Origin: Nematostella vectensis
Taxonomy: Eukaryota; Cnidaria; Anthozoa; Actiniaria; Edwardsiidae
Direction: 5' to 3'
DNA: 64,000 nucleotides
Assembly: GCF_932526225.1 (NCBI RefSeq)
Contig: NC_064034.1
Location: forward strand, 9,735,387 to 9,799,386
This document shows positions 12,552 to 24,200 of the stretch, piece by piece. The notes beneath the pieces are model-generated. The model did not search any database and was not told the origin of the DNA. It saw nothing but the letters and a program-made list of their open reading frames with translations. How positions within the stretch are numbered: the first letter of the stretch is position 1; every line of letters begins with the position of its first letter. Made by a program: the position numbers and the translations under genes.

Positions 12552-12747
12552 AAAGATAATACGCTTTCGCTCTTCTACTGTAACAGCATATTCGCTGCCC
12601 TAATATTAACTGATAGACAAGTTTGTAGAAACTACCGAAGAAAGTTAGTAGAAACTACCAAAGAAAGGTGATCCCTTATAGTCGTAAGCCGGCAACGACG
12701 AGGGACATCCGGACGGTGCGCTGGTAATACGCTCGCGACAAGTCCCT

Positions 12748-15700
12748 TCAGTTGGCGGAAAAGTCCTTTAATAGCGTCTGCCTTCGCTTCTCTGCTATGT
12801 CCATTTGATTTTCAAAATCCTAGACGAACAGAAACACAAATTCGTTGATAGACAGGTAAATGCCATGAAAATGATCACAACCGGCTAATCAAGGATTTTT
12901 TAGGGCAGGGGTACCCTGGGTAGCAGAGGCTCCAAGCTGGAAGAGGGAGGGGGGGTGGGGGTAGGGGGATTACAGTATCTCTCGTACCACCACCAGTTGT
13001 CCCCCGTATCACTTCTCGTTTCTTATTCTTTTAAAATGTGAAATGAAATTTTAATGTAAAGGTCACTCACCCCTCTCGAATAAGAGTCATCTCTTTCTAA
13101 TTTCCACGACAGATTCTCGATTTCGACCTCTAGCTGAGCTTGCTGGTATTCAAACTAAAACACACATTAGGCACATTCAAGTATAACCTAGCATTAGGTA
13201 CATTAATACCGTATCTAAGTAATAAACAAACAAAGATCAATCACACTTAAACAATACATGGCTGATAAACAACGGCAAAAGAAACAAAGATCAGGCACTT
13301 TCATATGGTATCTAGCTGATAAACAACGGCAAAAGAAACAAAGATAAGGAAATGGGAAAAGAAGAAAAAAAATGCTTTACTCACCAGCTTTTTCCTTCCA
13401 TTCTCAATAAAATATGCATAGGGATAGGTGTACATGAGCGTGTACCGGCACTGTAACAAGCACAAACAGCCATACATTAGACCCAATAAACCACTGCCCT
13501 AAAGCATAGTTGGCCTCCAAAAGCATCCACCAGGCAGCATGGTACCCCCCAACACACAAGTATTTACACCTTTGCCATACCCTATAAAAACAATTTATTC
13601 TGAACTCACCCTCCCATACAACACATATAAAAGGCCCTAGAGATGATGTGAGATGCAGAGACGTTTTTATTATTGGCACCATGTAACTTATGTTACATAA
13701 TATAAATTGTTTAAACCAATAATCAATTTGAACCTCTCAAAACACTGCATACTCACTCTTCCCTCTCCACACATGCATGCACACAAGCAGATAAACAACT
13801 CTGACGTTTGCCCTACCAAATCGCCATATACGCATCCTCACCCCCCTCCCACTTCCCATATGGACACACAATCATATTGAGCTTTGACTGGTCCTTCCAA
13901 ACCACCATATTCACCTTTACCCCTACCCTCTCCCATAAAAACACACAATCATATTGACCTTTGACTGGTCCTTCCAAACCACCATATTCACCTTTACCCC
14001 TACCCTCTCCCATAAAAACACACAATCATATTGACCTTTGACTGGTCCTTCCAAACCACCATATTCACCTTTACCCCTACCCTCTCCCATAAAAACACAC
14101 AATCATATTGACCTTTGACTGGTCCTTCCAAACCCCATATTCTCCTTTACCCCTACCCTCTCCCATAAAAACACACAATCCTTTGACTGGCCCTACCAAA
14201 CCACCATATACTGTACTCCCCCAATCTCCCTTATAAACACACATTCATATTGACCTTTGACTGGCCCTTCCAAACCACAGTATATTCACCCTCACTATCC
14301 CTCTCTTACCTTGGCAAGTAGAGATGTTGCATTCAGCAGATATTGCCAGTCTATCCAGGTTCCAATATTGTTATTCACTTTCTCTTGAATTTTCTGGTTT
14401 ATTTTTCGTTGAGTTTCTGCCTCCTTTTTTAAACTATCTGCATGATTTTGCCACTACAAAATGCAAAGTATAATATCAGTAATATATGGTGGACATTCAG
14501 TATTACCAATGTACAAAATGTACATTATATGATGATATATGTTGACGGCACATCCACCCATTACAGTACAGACTGAATGTGTTTTAACATTCCGTGTGTG
14601 GATTCGGCATTGATTCTTAGTAGGGTTTGCACACGCTTGCTGCAATGGAATTTTCCTTTGTTATGAAGTTTATTGTGTGGGTAGTAATCAAAGCGTACAT
14701 TGGTGAGACCATATCGCCGAATAACGAAACTCAACACAACGCTTGATTACTTGGATGAATAACAGCCCACTGACAACAAAATTGCGGTATCCTAAGTTTC
14801 TAAGGGGTAGTGAGTACACAATTCAATATGCTCATGTATGCCAGTATCAGCTTTTCTCATTGATTGCCCAAACCTTATAAACAGCATTATTAAAATACCA
14901 AAATCCAAAGGGGAAGAAGGCTCAGGGGTTTAGGGATTGATTTATATTTTCCTCACCCTCTCAAAGTAGAAGAGATACTTTTTGAGAGCCTCCCTAGCCT
15001 GGATTCCAGCGGACTCATTGGCAATGTTTGGGTTGGACTTGTAGCGACTGCATTCGTAATACTCTGAGCCATGACTTTTCCAAGTGCCCATACACATCCA
15101 GCAGAAATCTAGAGAGAGCACACAAAAAAAGTCAAATATGAATTGTCAAATAGTCCTAATATTGAAAATCTACTATGACTCTTTTAAAAATAAAGTCAAT
15201 TAATATAACCTGCTTTCAAAAGATTTTTTAATTCTGGTGTATGAGTTTATTTTCTAGTTAGCATATTTTATGGATTTTGTGTGATACACAAGGAGAACTG
15301 TACTTTTTAGTCATTTTAACTCAATATTCAAATGTTATATCCTACATACAGTAATACTACGGACAAAACCTACCATGCTTGCATTTAATGCATTGCTGAA
15401 AATGAAAAGAAAGTTTTTCTCAATTACTAGGATCAGCAAACCGTTAATCAAAACTCAGATACTTAATTGAACATGACAAGTGAAATAGCCAAGGGACAGG
15501 GCTTCTGGAATTACGCGGAAAAAAACTCAAAATTACGCGGGATTCTTGGCTAAATTACGCGGAAAATCAATCATTATGCGCTAAATTACGATGGTACGAG
15601 GGGGCTGTTTTATAGATAAGGGGCATTTATAAGAGAGGGGTGTTTATTATAAACTATAACAATAAAACAAACCCAAGTGCAGTGGGGCTCTAGTCTCAGT

Positions 15701-18700
15701 CAGGATCACGTTGGGTTATAGCCTGCGTAGCAAGCGTCTCTTTACATTCAGCAAGTCTTAGCAAACCAAATTTAATCTGAGATAAATTAAATTTGATTTA
15801 TATTACCAAAATTCCTATAACAGGGCTTCTGGAATTACGCGGAAAAAAGCTCAAAATTACGCGGGATTCTTGGCTAAATTATGCGCTAAATTACGCGGAA
15901 AATCAATCATTACGCGCTAAATTACGCGGGAGTTTGCAATACATTTTTCTTTAAAAATCAAAATTTTGCGGGATTCTTTACTGAATTACGTGCTAAATTA
16001 CACGGAATATCAACTGTTACGCCCAAACAACATTTTGTACCGAAGGAAAGCAAGAAATAACTTGAAAAGGTTAATTTTTTGCGTGAAAATATCTTAGGCG
16101 AGTTTTCATTGGCTCCTAGCCACCAGCCAATTAACCCATTGACTCCTGGCTTTTTTGGAGCTAAATTTACAAAAAACAGACTGAAAACAGATACCTCCCC
16201 CCATATTCTGAGTTTTATACAGCCCGTCAAAGTCAAACACAGCTGCACCTAGTCAGCGGTATCCAAGCTTTCCAACAGTGCTTTGCGGTCCCCACTTTTA
16301 ATCCCTCGTCGTTGTGCTGAAGCCAGCACAAGTTGATGGTTGCTTGTATTTTTCATCAAAAATACAGCTATGAGCATATTAGGAGAGTGTCTCAGGACAT
16401 CATGAAGTCTTTTGGGGCATAATTGAGTGCTTTGCTTATGGATATTTGCAAGCAAAGGTGGATTCATGATGATTTTTTCTTGTTTGGCTTTGCCCGGATG
16501 AGAAAATAATTTTCTAATGAATCACCACAGCTCTCCTAAATGCTGTCTTTTCTGAAACCAAATTGATTCCAAAATTGTTTACACTGCTATTCTGGGTCTG
16601 TATGACCTGGAATTGATTTGTTTGGCTTCGGGATGAAAAGACTTATAAAAAACCATCTGACTTTGGGGAGAGGAGTGTTGACTGGCCCTCCCCTCGTGAA
16701 TTTTCCCCTGGATCTCCCAGAATGCTTTGCAATACGTAAAGATATTTTCGTGGTTGTACAATCCTCCAAGGAATGGACATTGTGTTTTGAGGCCAAGGAA
16801 ATGTACCTGGAGGATCAGAATAAAGGTATCTATTTGTGTCTTGAGCTGTGTTTGCTGATCTCTCTCCCTTGTGTAGTATTTTGAGCGTTTTATTGAGAGG
16901 GGTGATTCTGCTTTTCTCTCCTTGTTCGATTTGAGATTTGTCAAAGAACCTGTGCTATTATTTGGCTTAAGAGTAGATGCCAAAATCTTGGTTGGATGCA
17001 TATCTTCAAGACCATTTATCCCTTAGACTGATGCCTAAGTATCTTCATCTTGTTGTGTTTATTTCGAATTTATGAATTTTTGGGGTTGTGGGTACTTCCC
17101 AAAGCCTGTACAGGCCGGTTGAGGGGTCAATGTGTTTAAAAAAGTATTTTATTATTAGTCCTAGGCCTTCGCGGTTTAGCAAAGAACGCCTAGTCATTTT
17201 ATTTGTTTTCGGAAATCCAGTTCGAAATATCGCACTCTTACGAAGAATACATGTATCTTTCTTTTTTCACGAGAAATAGAGGTAACAACCCTAAAAGAAC
17301 ACATCAGCTGTGCAATTAAATGCTTTGTCTTTCAAAATTTAGCAAAATTACGCGGGATTACGCGGAAAAAAGCCAAATTACGCGCTTCCGCACAAGCGCG
17401 TAATTCCAGAAGCCCTGAAGGGACGTACCATGTGATTACAACCTCCATTCTTCTCTATGCAACTTCCACATTCTGGACACTGTCAACAAACAACAACCAT
17501 AATGAATGTTTCTTCTTATTTGATATGACTCGCAGCTTCTTTACTCAATTCTATTGTACTTACATCTTTTGTGTTTGCTGTGATGTAGTTTGCAGTTTCT
17601 GAATCATCCTCGCATTTGGTTAACCATTTCCTTATAGTTGCACAATCTGACAATCAAAAAAATATATCCATAGGAAAGCATGATTACAAAAGCTCTAAGT
17701 ATTTGATAAGGGAATCAGGGTCTTTCTACATAAGTTGTTTTTACCCCTACCTACCAGTTGGAGCATGATATTTCTCTCCACAGGAAAAACTAGAAAAAAA
17801 ACACAATTACTGGAAAAATTTGAAATAGGTTTTAGGTTGATTGAGATAAACAGATTTTACCCTACCAAAAATGAAAAAAAAATTTTTTACACAACTCACC
17901 AAAACATTGTGTTGCATTTACTACAGATAACTCGCTTGGCTGCTGGTTCTTCTGCTCTGACCAGGAAGCCACAGTTTATTCCAGGACACCAACGAAGCTT
18001 ACTGAAGGTCTAGGATGTCAGAAAAAGAGTGTTCAGAAAAAAAGACATTTACTATATATTCCCCTAAAGTCAGATCACAACACAAAGCATAATGCTGTGA
18101 TGGGTGTCAGCCCCCACTCATTTCACTCAGCTATAGGTACTGTATAACAGCTTAAGATAAAAACAATGCAATGTAATGTAATTATTTGATAAATACTGCG
18201 TATAATCATCCTGCCAAATAAAGCTCAAAAATATACATAATTTTTTTGGTGAGAGTTTGAAACACACTGAGCTCTGTTGAGTACAACATATGATAAACCA
18301 ATGTACAACATATGATAAACCTAATAAAAAAAAAACATCCCTCTTCATAACCAATTCATAAATTGTCCATTACAAAGGAGCTATATAAAATCATTTTACA
18401 AGCTTTATCACTGATACTGTCACACCTGGTGAACATTTCTTAATGAATCAACTCATTCCCCTACCTTTATTTGATCATTAAAAAGAAAATTTATAAATTT
18501 CTCTCGAAGCTTTCCTCCTTTGAGTACATTGAGTACAACTGTTTCACCAACTAGAAGATTACAGTTCATGCATTCGATCCCTGGGAAACAATACAAACGA
18601 TCAGTTTGCAGAATGCAGGATGATGCACATAAGGTACTGTATCCAAACCAATTAGGAATGATTGGAAAATGGCTTGAACCTTGTTTTTGTTAGCAAAATC

Positions 18701-20649
18701 AGTTGTGCACAGATACTATACAGAGTATTTTAACAAAAATCTGAGACTTCAAGACCATGGTAGAAAAACTCTGAGACTCCCAGACCCCAATGGGGGAACA
18801 TCTGTGACTGCAAGTAACTTATAATTTTGAGAAAAATGAGACTTTGGACTTGTCCCGGGATTCTGTGACCTTGTAAAACTTCAGAGAAAATTAAAAAATT
18901 ATTGTACCCAACGCTACCCCTATGTTCAAGAATCAGATACATTAAAATTCAAGGTGGACAATTTAAAAAATTATTCAGCCAGGAACATGTGTATATCATT
19001 AGATATCTTTAGGGGTCAGAGGCAGAGGTAAGGAAAGATCAAAACAGAGAGAGGAAGATGCAATAAGGCAGTGGCAGCTAGAGGGAAAACAGCAAATCAA
19101 TTGTTAACCCCCTCAATTTCAAGTTATCTTTTAAATGATGAGATGTTAGTTACCTGATGAAACACCAATCTGAAGTTGACTTGCAAAATGTGCACTCCAG
19201 CATGAATCACAAAAGAAATGGCCACATGGAAGACTAATGGTGACCGTCCGAGGCATGCGCTGGAAGCACACGGGGCAGTATGTTGGCCTTGAAGGCTATT
19301 ACATATGGATAAAAGGACAGGCGGTTGAGTCAGAGAATGAAAAAAGCATACACTAGGAACACAGTTACAATTCCATAATGGCCATTGGTTTCTTGCATTC
19401 CAGACAGATTTTCCCTATTCAAAACACTTATACTGTATAGCCAAAATGCACACCTTCAAGATTTTGGCCTTTTCATATAATTTTTCCTTGACCATTCTCT
19501 CAGTTTTTACTAATGCTAGGGATGAAGGCTGCAAATTTCAATGACAAAAAGTTGCATTAAAATTTCAAAAGTCCAATCTTATATTTTGTTTGTAACTCTC
19601 AACCATCATTTATCAAGTAATGACTTAACGGCTGATCGGGCCATCATCACGAATATGGTGTTATTAGTAATGTAAATGCAACAATACTGCGCATGAACCT
19701 CTGATAAATATTTCAATTAATTCTCTGCCTTATTTGATGTGGAATGTTATTTGGAAGATTGTTCCATCAGTCAAGTATTCACTATAGTCTACAAGTACTA
19801 ACCATGCATTTGAGGGTTTTTTTGGGCATCACACGACACTCAATCATCAAACCAACAGGGTCAATTCTGTGCCTGTATAAAGAGATTAACAATATTTAAT
19901 CAAAAGCAAATGAGTTGGAAAAAAGAAGTAATATGAAACAAATTGACCACAGTGAAATACATAACAGTTGAGCTAATAAATAATAAACAAAAACAAAATA
20001 TTTTAGAGTCATCTTACAAAGATCTTATCTCTGCTAGTGCTAAAACTTTAAGAGATATATTCTGATTATTAGTATCATGTGGTTTCTAAGCCCACAAACT
20101 CATGTAAACTCTGTTATTAAAAGTTGATAAAGTAGAAGTGAGATCTGCTAAATCAATAATTAATTTGCGAATTTAGCTTAGACAGGTTTCATTTGTGACA
20201 AAGACTATTATGAACATATACTCAACTCTCAGCAGCCGACAAGAATCAAACTAACCTCTCAAGTAACTTGTCTAAATTCCATTTATGAGCTATTAACAGA
20301 AGTCTTGCAATAGATGTCGAGATCTAAACAACAAAAATGTCAACGTATGACTTAAAAGACAAAGCGATAGAAATCATTCAAAACAGTTGAAAAATGCCGG
20401 CTAATTCGAACTAACCTGCATCTCTTTGCTGGCTTTAGCGGTGATTGTATCGAACATTTGTTTTGCTTCTTCTGGTGGCACCAAAGAGAATGAAAAAAAC
20501 TCAGGGTCTTCTTCTCTGTCAAAGTCAATGCCATCATCTTCGCCGAAATTATTGGTGTAGTAATCATCACCACAATCGTCTTCATCGTCGTCGTATTCAC
20601 TAGATTCCGCCTCCATGGACTCTGTGCTATCTAGTCTACAATGTGACAT
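12748..20649 (-). CDS. ARIH2: ARIH2 (Ariadne-2) RBR E3 ubiquitin ligase
   Basis: Sixteen exons on the minus strand, 507 residues against about 493 in human: 20649-20416, 20323-20256, 19872-19803, 19528-19454, 19295-19154, 18580-18465, 18009-17900, 17789-17755, 17646-17564, 17479-17429, 15395-15374, 15108-14957, 14453-14310, 13450-13385, 13154-13071, 12819-12748. All phases join. An acidic N terminus precedes RING1 (C156, C159, C173, H175, C178, C181), the IBR ([25 protein letters not shown]) and RING2 (CPECGSC, NGGCNHM, CIKCKHDFCWMC). C325 of NGGCNHM is the predicted catalytic cysteine that carries ubiquitin as a thioester. The Ariadne domain follows, including the strongly conserved [22 protein letters not shown]2 works with neddylated cullin-5 ligases. 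Exons of 35 and 22 nt are unusually small, but the zinc ligands require them. Confidence 0.95.
13261..13350 (-). repeat. Two-copy tandem duplication near an ARIH2 donor
   Basis: A block of about 33 bp beginning GCTGATAAACAACGGCAAAA occurs at 13261 and again at 13315. On the minus strand the pair starts about 35 nt downstream of the donor of the exon ending at 13385. It looks like an early, two-copy stage of the donor-proximal repeats seen elsewhere in the window. Confidence 0.85.
13795..14309 (-). repeat. 77-bp minisatellite abutting an ARIH2 splice donor
   Basis: About six copies of a 77-bp unit with the marker CACAATCATATTG at 13944, 14021 and 14098. Read on the minus strand, the array begins directly after the exon 14310-14453. 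The first intronic bases (GTAAGAGAGGGATAG) align with the unit segment GGGAGAGGGTAGGGG. The GTAAG donor itself is not kept in the other copies. The central copies are almost identical and the outer ones are degraded. Confidence 0.92.
15497..17417. mobile_element. 1.9-kb TIR DNA transposon in an ARIH2 intron
   Basis: The ends CAGGGCTTCTGGAATTACGC and GCGTAATTCCAGAAGCCCTG are perfect inverted repeats. They are flanked by a 6-bp duplication AAGGGA at 15491-15496 and 17418-17423, so the insertion boundaries are exact. Subterminal copies of AATTACGCG in both orientations (about eleven) cluster within 450 bp of the left end and 80 bp of the right end, as expected for transposase-binding sites. The left terminus is repeated internally near 15822, so the element contains a partial self-duplication. 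Internal open frames (longest 140 codons at 16579-17001, minus) do not resemble a transposase I recognise; the copy is probably non-autonomous. A 6-bp duplication is unlike typical hAT (8 bp), so the superfamily is left open. Confidence 0.85.
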
Positions 20650-21251
20650 GGTTAATCAATTCTTGTGGCGAAACTTCGCCAACAATCCGGCACGAAACTA
20701 AACCACATTCGCATCCAGTTTTGTTGTTTTCAACCAACGCTGAAAACTCGCTCTCTGGTGGTACATTTGTCACGCTCCGTATATGGTAACGCATCCTTAT
20801 TTGGCGACGTAACGCATTCTTAAAAAAACATCTGAGTCAGAGGTATTTTTGTTTTGACATGTTATCTTTACAAAATTTAGCCTCACCGTTCTCTCACATT
20901 ATACTCACATTATAAAAACCAAGTACTTTATAAAATGAAATCGTTCAAAACTTTTCTGTTTCATAATTACTTTATTTATCACGCATGATTTGCGCATGCG
21001 TTATTTTAAAAGCGAGAGGGACTGGTGACAATTTAGAGAATCCGCCATTTTCAAAATGGTCGCACTCTTAAGAAATAAGTAATGTTTTTTTTAAGTTTTA
21101 TCTTTTCAAAAGACTCTTAAATTGATGATACTGGCTCAATATCACTAAATGATGAGCATCTGTTTTTATTCAAATAATGTCTTATTGCTAGGTCTCAAAG
21201 ACCCAAATAATTCCGTGTATTCACGTTACGAAGCAAGGCCAAGCCGAAAGG
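20650..21251. promoter_or_regulatory. Bidirectional promoter region between ARIH2 and Artemis
   Basis: The two start codons face away from each other 602 bp apart. The interval contains TGCGCATGCG at 20991-21000, an NRF1-type palindrome, and GCCATTTTCAAAATGG near 21043, which includes YY1-like CCAT elements on both strands. No TATA box is evident at a useful distance. Both genes are housekeeping in character, which fits a shared promoter of this type. Transcription starts are not determined. Confidence 0.6.
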
Positions 21252-24200
21252 ATGAGTTGTTTTCGGGGGAAACTCTTGGAATACCCTCAAGTCTCCATCG
21301 ACTGTTTTGATAATGAAAACCTTGATTCCTACGCATACTTCTTATCACATTGCCATAGAGGTACGATCATTGTGCGATAATTGTTTTGAGGCACAGTGTT
21401 AAAAAAAATTCCCCCAGCAAGTCAACCTGGTCAATCAGCTCTTCACAGATAGCCCAGGCTCTGTCAACATAGCTGTAAACTCACCCGCATTAGGCGGGTG
21501 TCACAAGATTTTAGACTTCATCACAAGTCAAAATTTTGTGAGAATGTTCATACATTCATTGTATTCACCCGCATTTGCTATTTTGGGGTTTTTCACATAT
21601 ACTGTACTTCACCTGATTTCACAAGATTTCTGTCCAAGTTGGGTTGACAGCTACATATGTGTCAAGTAATTTGAACCAAACGGCTCATTGACCGTTAGTA
21701 GAGAGAACATATGGAGTTGTTACTTTGTGCTAGTATTCTCCCCTGAAAATGTAATAAATTCAATCCAACGTGATGTAGTACTTGTAGCCATCCATTTCTT
21801 CCACTGTACTAAGTAATCATTTTGATTAATGATTTTGAGAACCACTACCCCCCTCTCCCTCTGTTACACATCAATACTGCTTTTGCAATCTGTTAAATCG
21901 ACTGTTTCATAGTTAAACTCAACCAAACTTTAATCATTCTTTTGATGTGCAATCGGCTTAGCAAGCTTATTGGTTTGGTTTGATTGATCACAAGTCTCAT
22001 ATCTTATCTTTTTTGATATTCGACATTAGATCACATGCAAGGCCTAGACTCTGCCACTTTTTCAGATGCCATCAAGTCAAAGTAAGTCTGTTATATAAAA
22101 AGGCTATTAAGATGATAAACTAGAGTGAAATCTAATTTCTTTTATAGAAAACAAAGAATATTCTGCTCAGAGACCACTAGAAATTTACTTCTTTGTGATG
22201 CATCCTTTTCTCACTTGGAGGAGTACTTGGTAAGCCTCTTTTAAATATCTCATTATTCTGTTGCATGCTATAGTAAATACAGTAAACAAGAGTGTGGAAT
22301 TGGCCTGAAATGTGTTTTTAATTTAGTTTTCTTTCTAGACTGGCATTCCATTAGACCAGCCTTTTGTAGTGACCCCTTATGATAAAGAAACTAACAAGGT
22401 ATAGTAGGTATCTGAATATATATGCACACCTATAAGTCATGTTGTCCTTTGTGTATGATTCAAATCTCAAGATGACACTATGGTGCAATCAATAAAATTT
22501 GGAATCATCTCTGCACATATTGTTACAGTTGAGTCAATAACCCAGACCCTTTGTAACTCAAACCTGTTTGTATGGGTCAATCCATCTTTCCCCCTATTTT
22601 TAGGGATTTTGTTTAAAATGTTGAAGAAGAGTAAGAGAATCCATAAAAGAACAACAAGTCTGACTCAGTGTGTTACACAATAATTTTCTATGTACTATAT
22701 AACATAAATGCTTTAATGTAAGCATGGGCTTGTTCATATTCCAGGAGGAGGTGATCACAGTTACACTTTTTTCTGCTGGCCACTGCGTTGGGTCAGTCAT
22801 GTGAGTACTAAGTGCTGGAATGGAAATGGAATACAATGAATGATAAAAGCCATTTGTTTTTTAAAAGAGATGCTGTACTAATGCTGACATTGCTGCTGTT
22901 AAGCCAAGCCAAGTGCTTAAAGTGTAACACCATTACAGCTGTTCATTTTAGCACCCTGCCCAAATAAAGAAACTGCCCAAATAAAGAAATTCAAGAATTT
23001 AAGCCCCAACAAGTCCCTCTTTATTATCAAACAGTTAAAGATGTGTGCAGAGCCGTTTTGCAGAGCCGTTTAAGAGGTTTAATTTAATTTCATACTATTA
23101 ACAGTATTGCAAATATAACCACTGTTGTCCTGTCTAGGTTCCTGTTTGAGGGTTTGAAGGGTAATGTGCTATACACAGGTGAGCATTGCCATAATAAATA
23201 CCCTTCTCAAACTCTGCCATGATAACAAGAAGTGCCAACCCTGCATAGGAATGCTGCAAAGAATGGCAGGGCTTCTTTGCTCTATTTCAGTGAAATGATG
23301 ATAGTATGAGTTAGCATCCAAAAGTAAATTCTTGGTTGTCGGTTATAGCATGGGTTATATAACTGAAGACATCGAATTTTTTAAAATATAAGCCATAAGC
23401 TTTAATTTGATACCAATTTCACTATGTCTACCAGGGGGGTGCTACGAGGTGCGTATTTTCTTGACCTCAGCTCATGGACTATGTTCCTGTCAATTGAATT
23501 AACTTGAATAGACTAAGATATCCACTACTTCTTTATACATAACTACAGACATTATTCCTTATCATGATTTTAGTCCATGATTTTCACCATGTCCTTTAGA
23601 GCTATTTCTTATTCACCCAGGGAGATGCACACCCCCCTGTGTACACCCCCCCTTGGCCGCCAAAAAGTGGGTCATTTCTTAAAGGAATTTTCAAATACTG
23701 TGCTTTTTCCAAATGATACCTATGACTGCGCACCCTCCCCCCCCCTGGATGTTGTCAATAAGTTTGAATAGTACATTTATGTTGCAGGAGACTTCAGGTT
23801 GGCTACAGGTGATACCAAGCGCATAACAGTACTTCACTGCAATGGCAGGTAATGTAATTTAGGTAGCTGGTGAATACCATGCTCAGAGTAACTAATAAAA
23901 GTATACTCAGGGTTGTACCCAAGGGCTGGCAGCTGGAAAATTTTGCAAGCTAAAAAACAAGTTCCTTAAAAAGAGCTCTAAGCAAATTTCTTTGGCAGCA
24001 AATCTCGTTTGCATTTTCCAAATTTTCAAGTTCAACATGTGTGACCACAAATGCAATGACTGTTTTGGTATATTTTACAGTATGAGTGTGCACTGTTTTG
24101 ACGTATTCATGTTGACTTGCTTGGCTTGAATAGCTGGTTTAGTTATTGTTTATACTGTATTTGTCTGGCTCAATCGCTTGGCCAACTGGCAATCAAATCC

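Noticed and set aside
16579..17001. 140-codon minus-strand frame as an ARIH2 exon or transposase
   Set aside because: ARIH2 is complete without it, and it lies wholly inside the inserted element. No DDE/D or zinc-finger pattern is visible.
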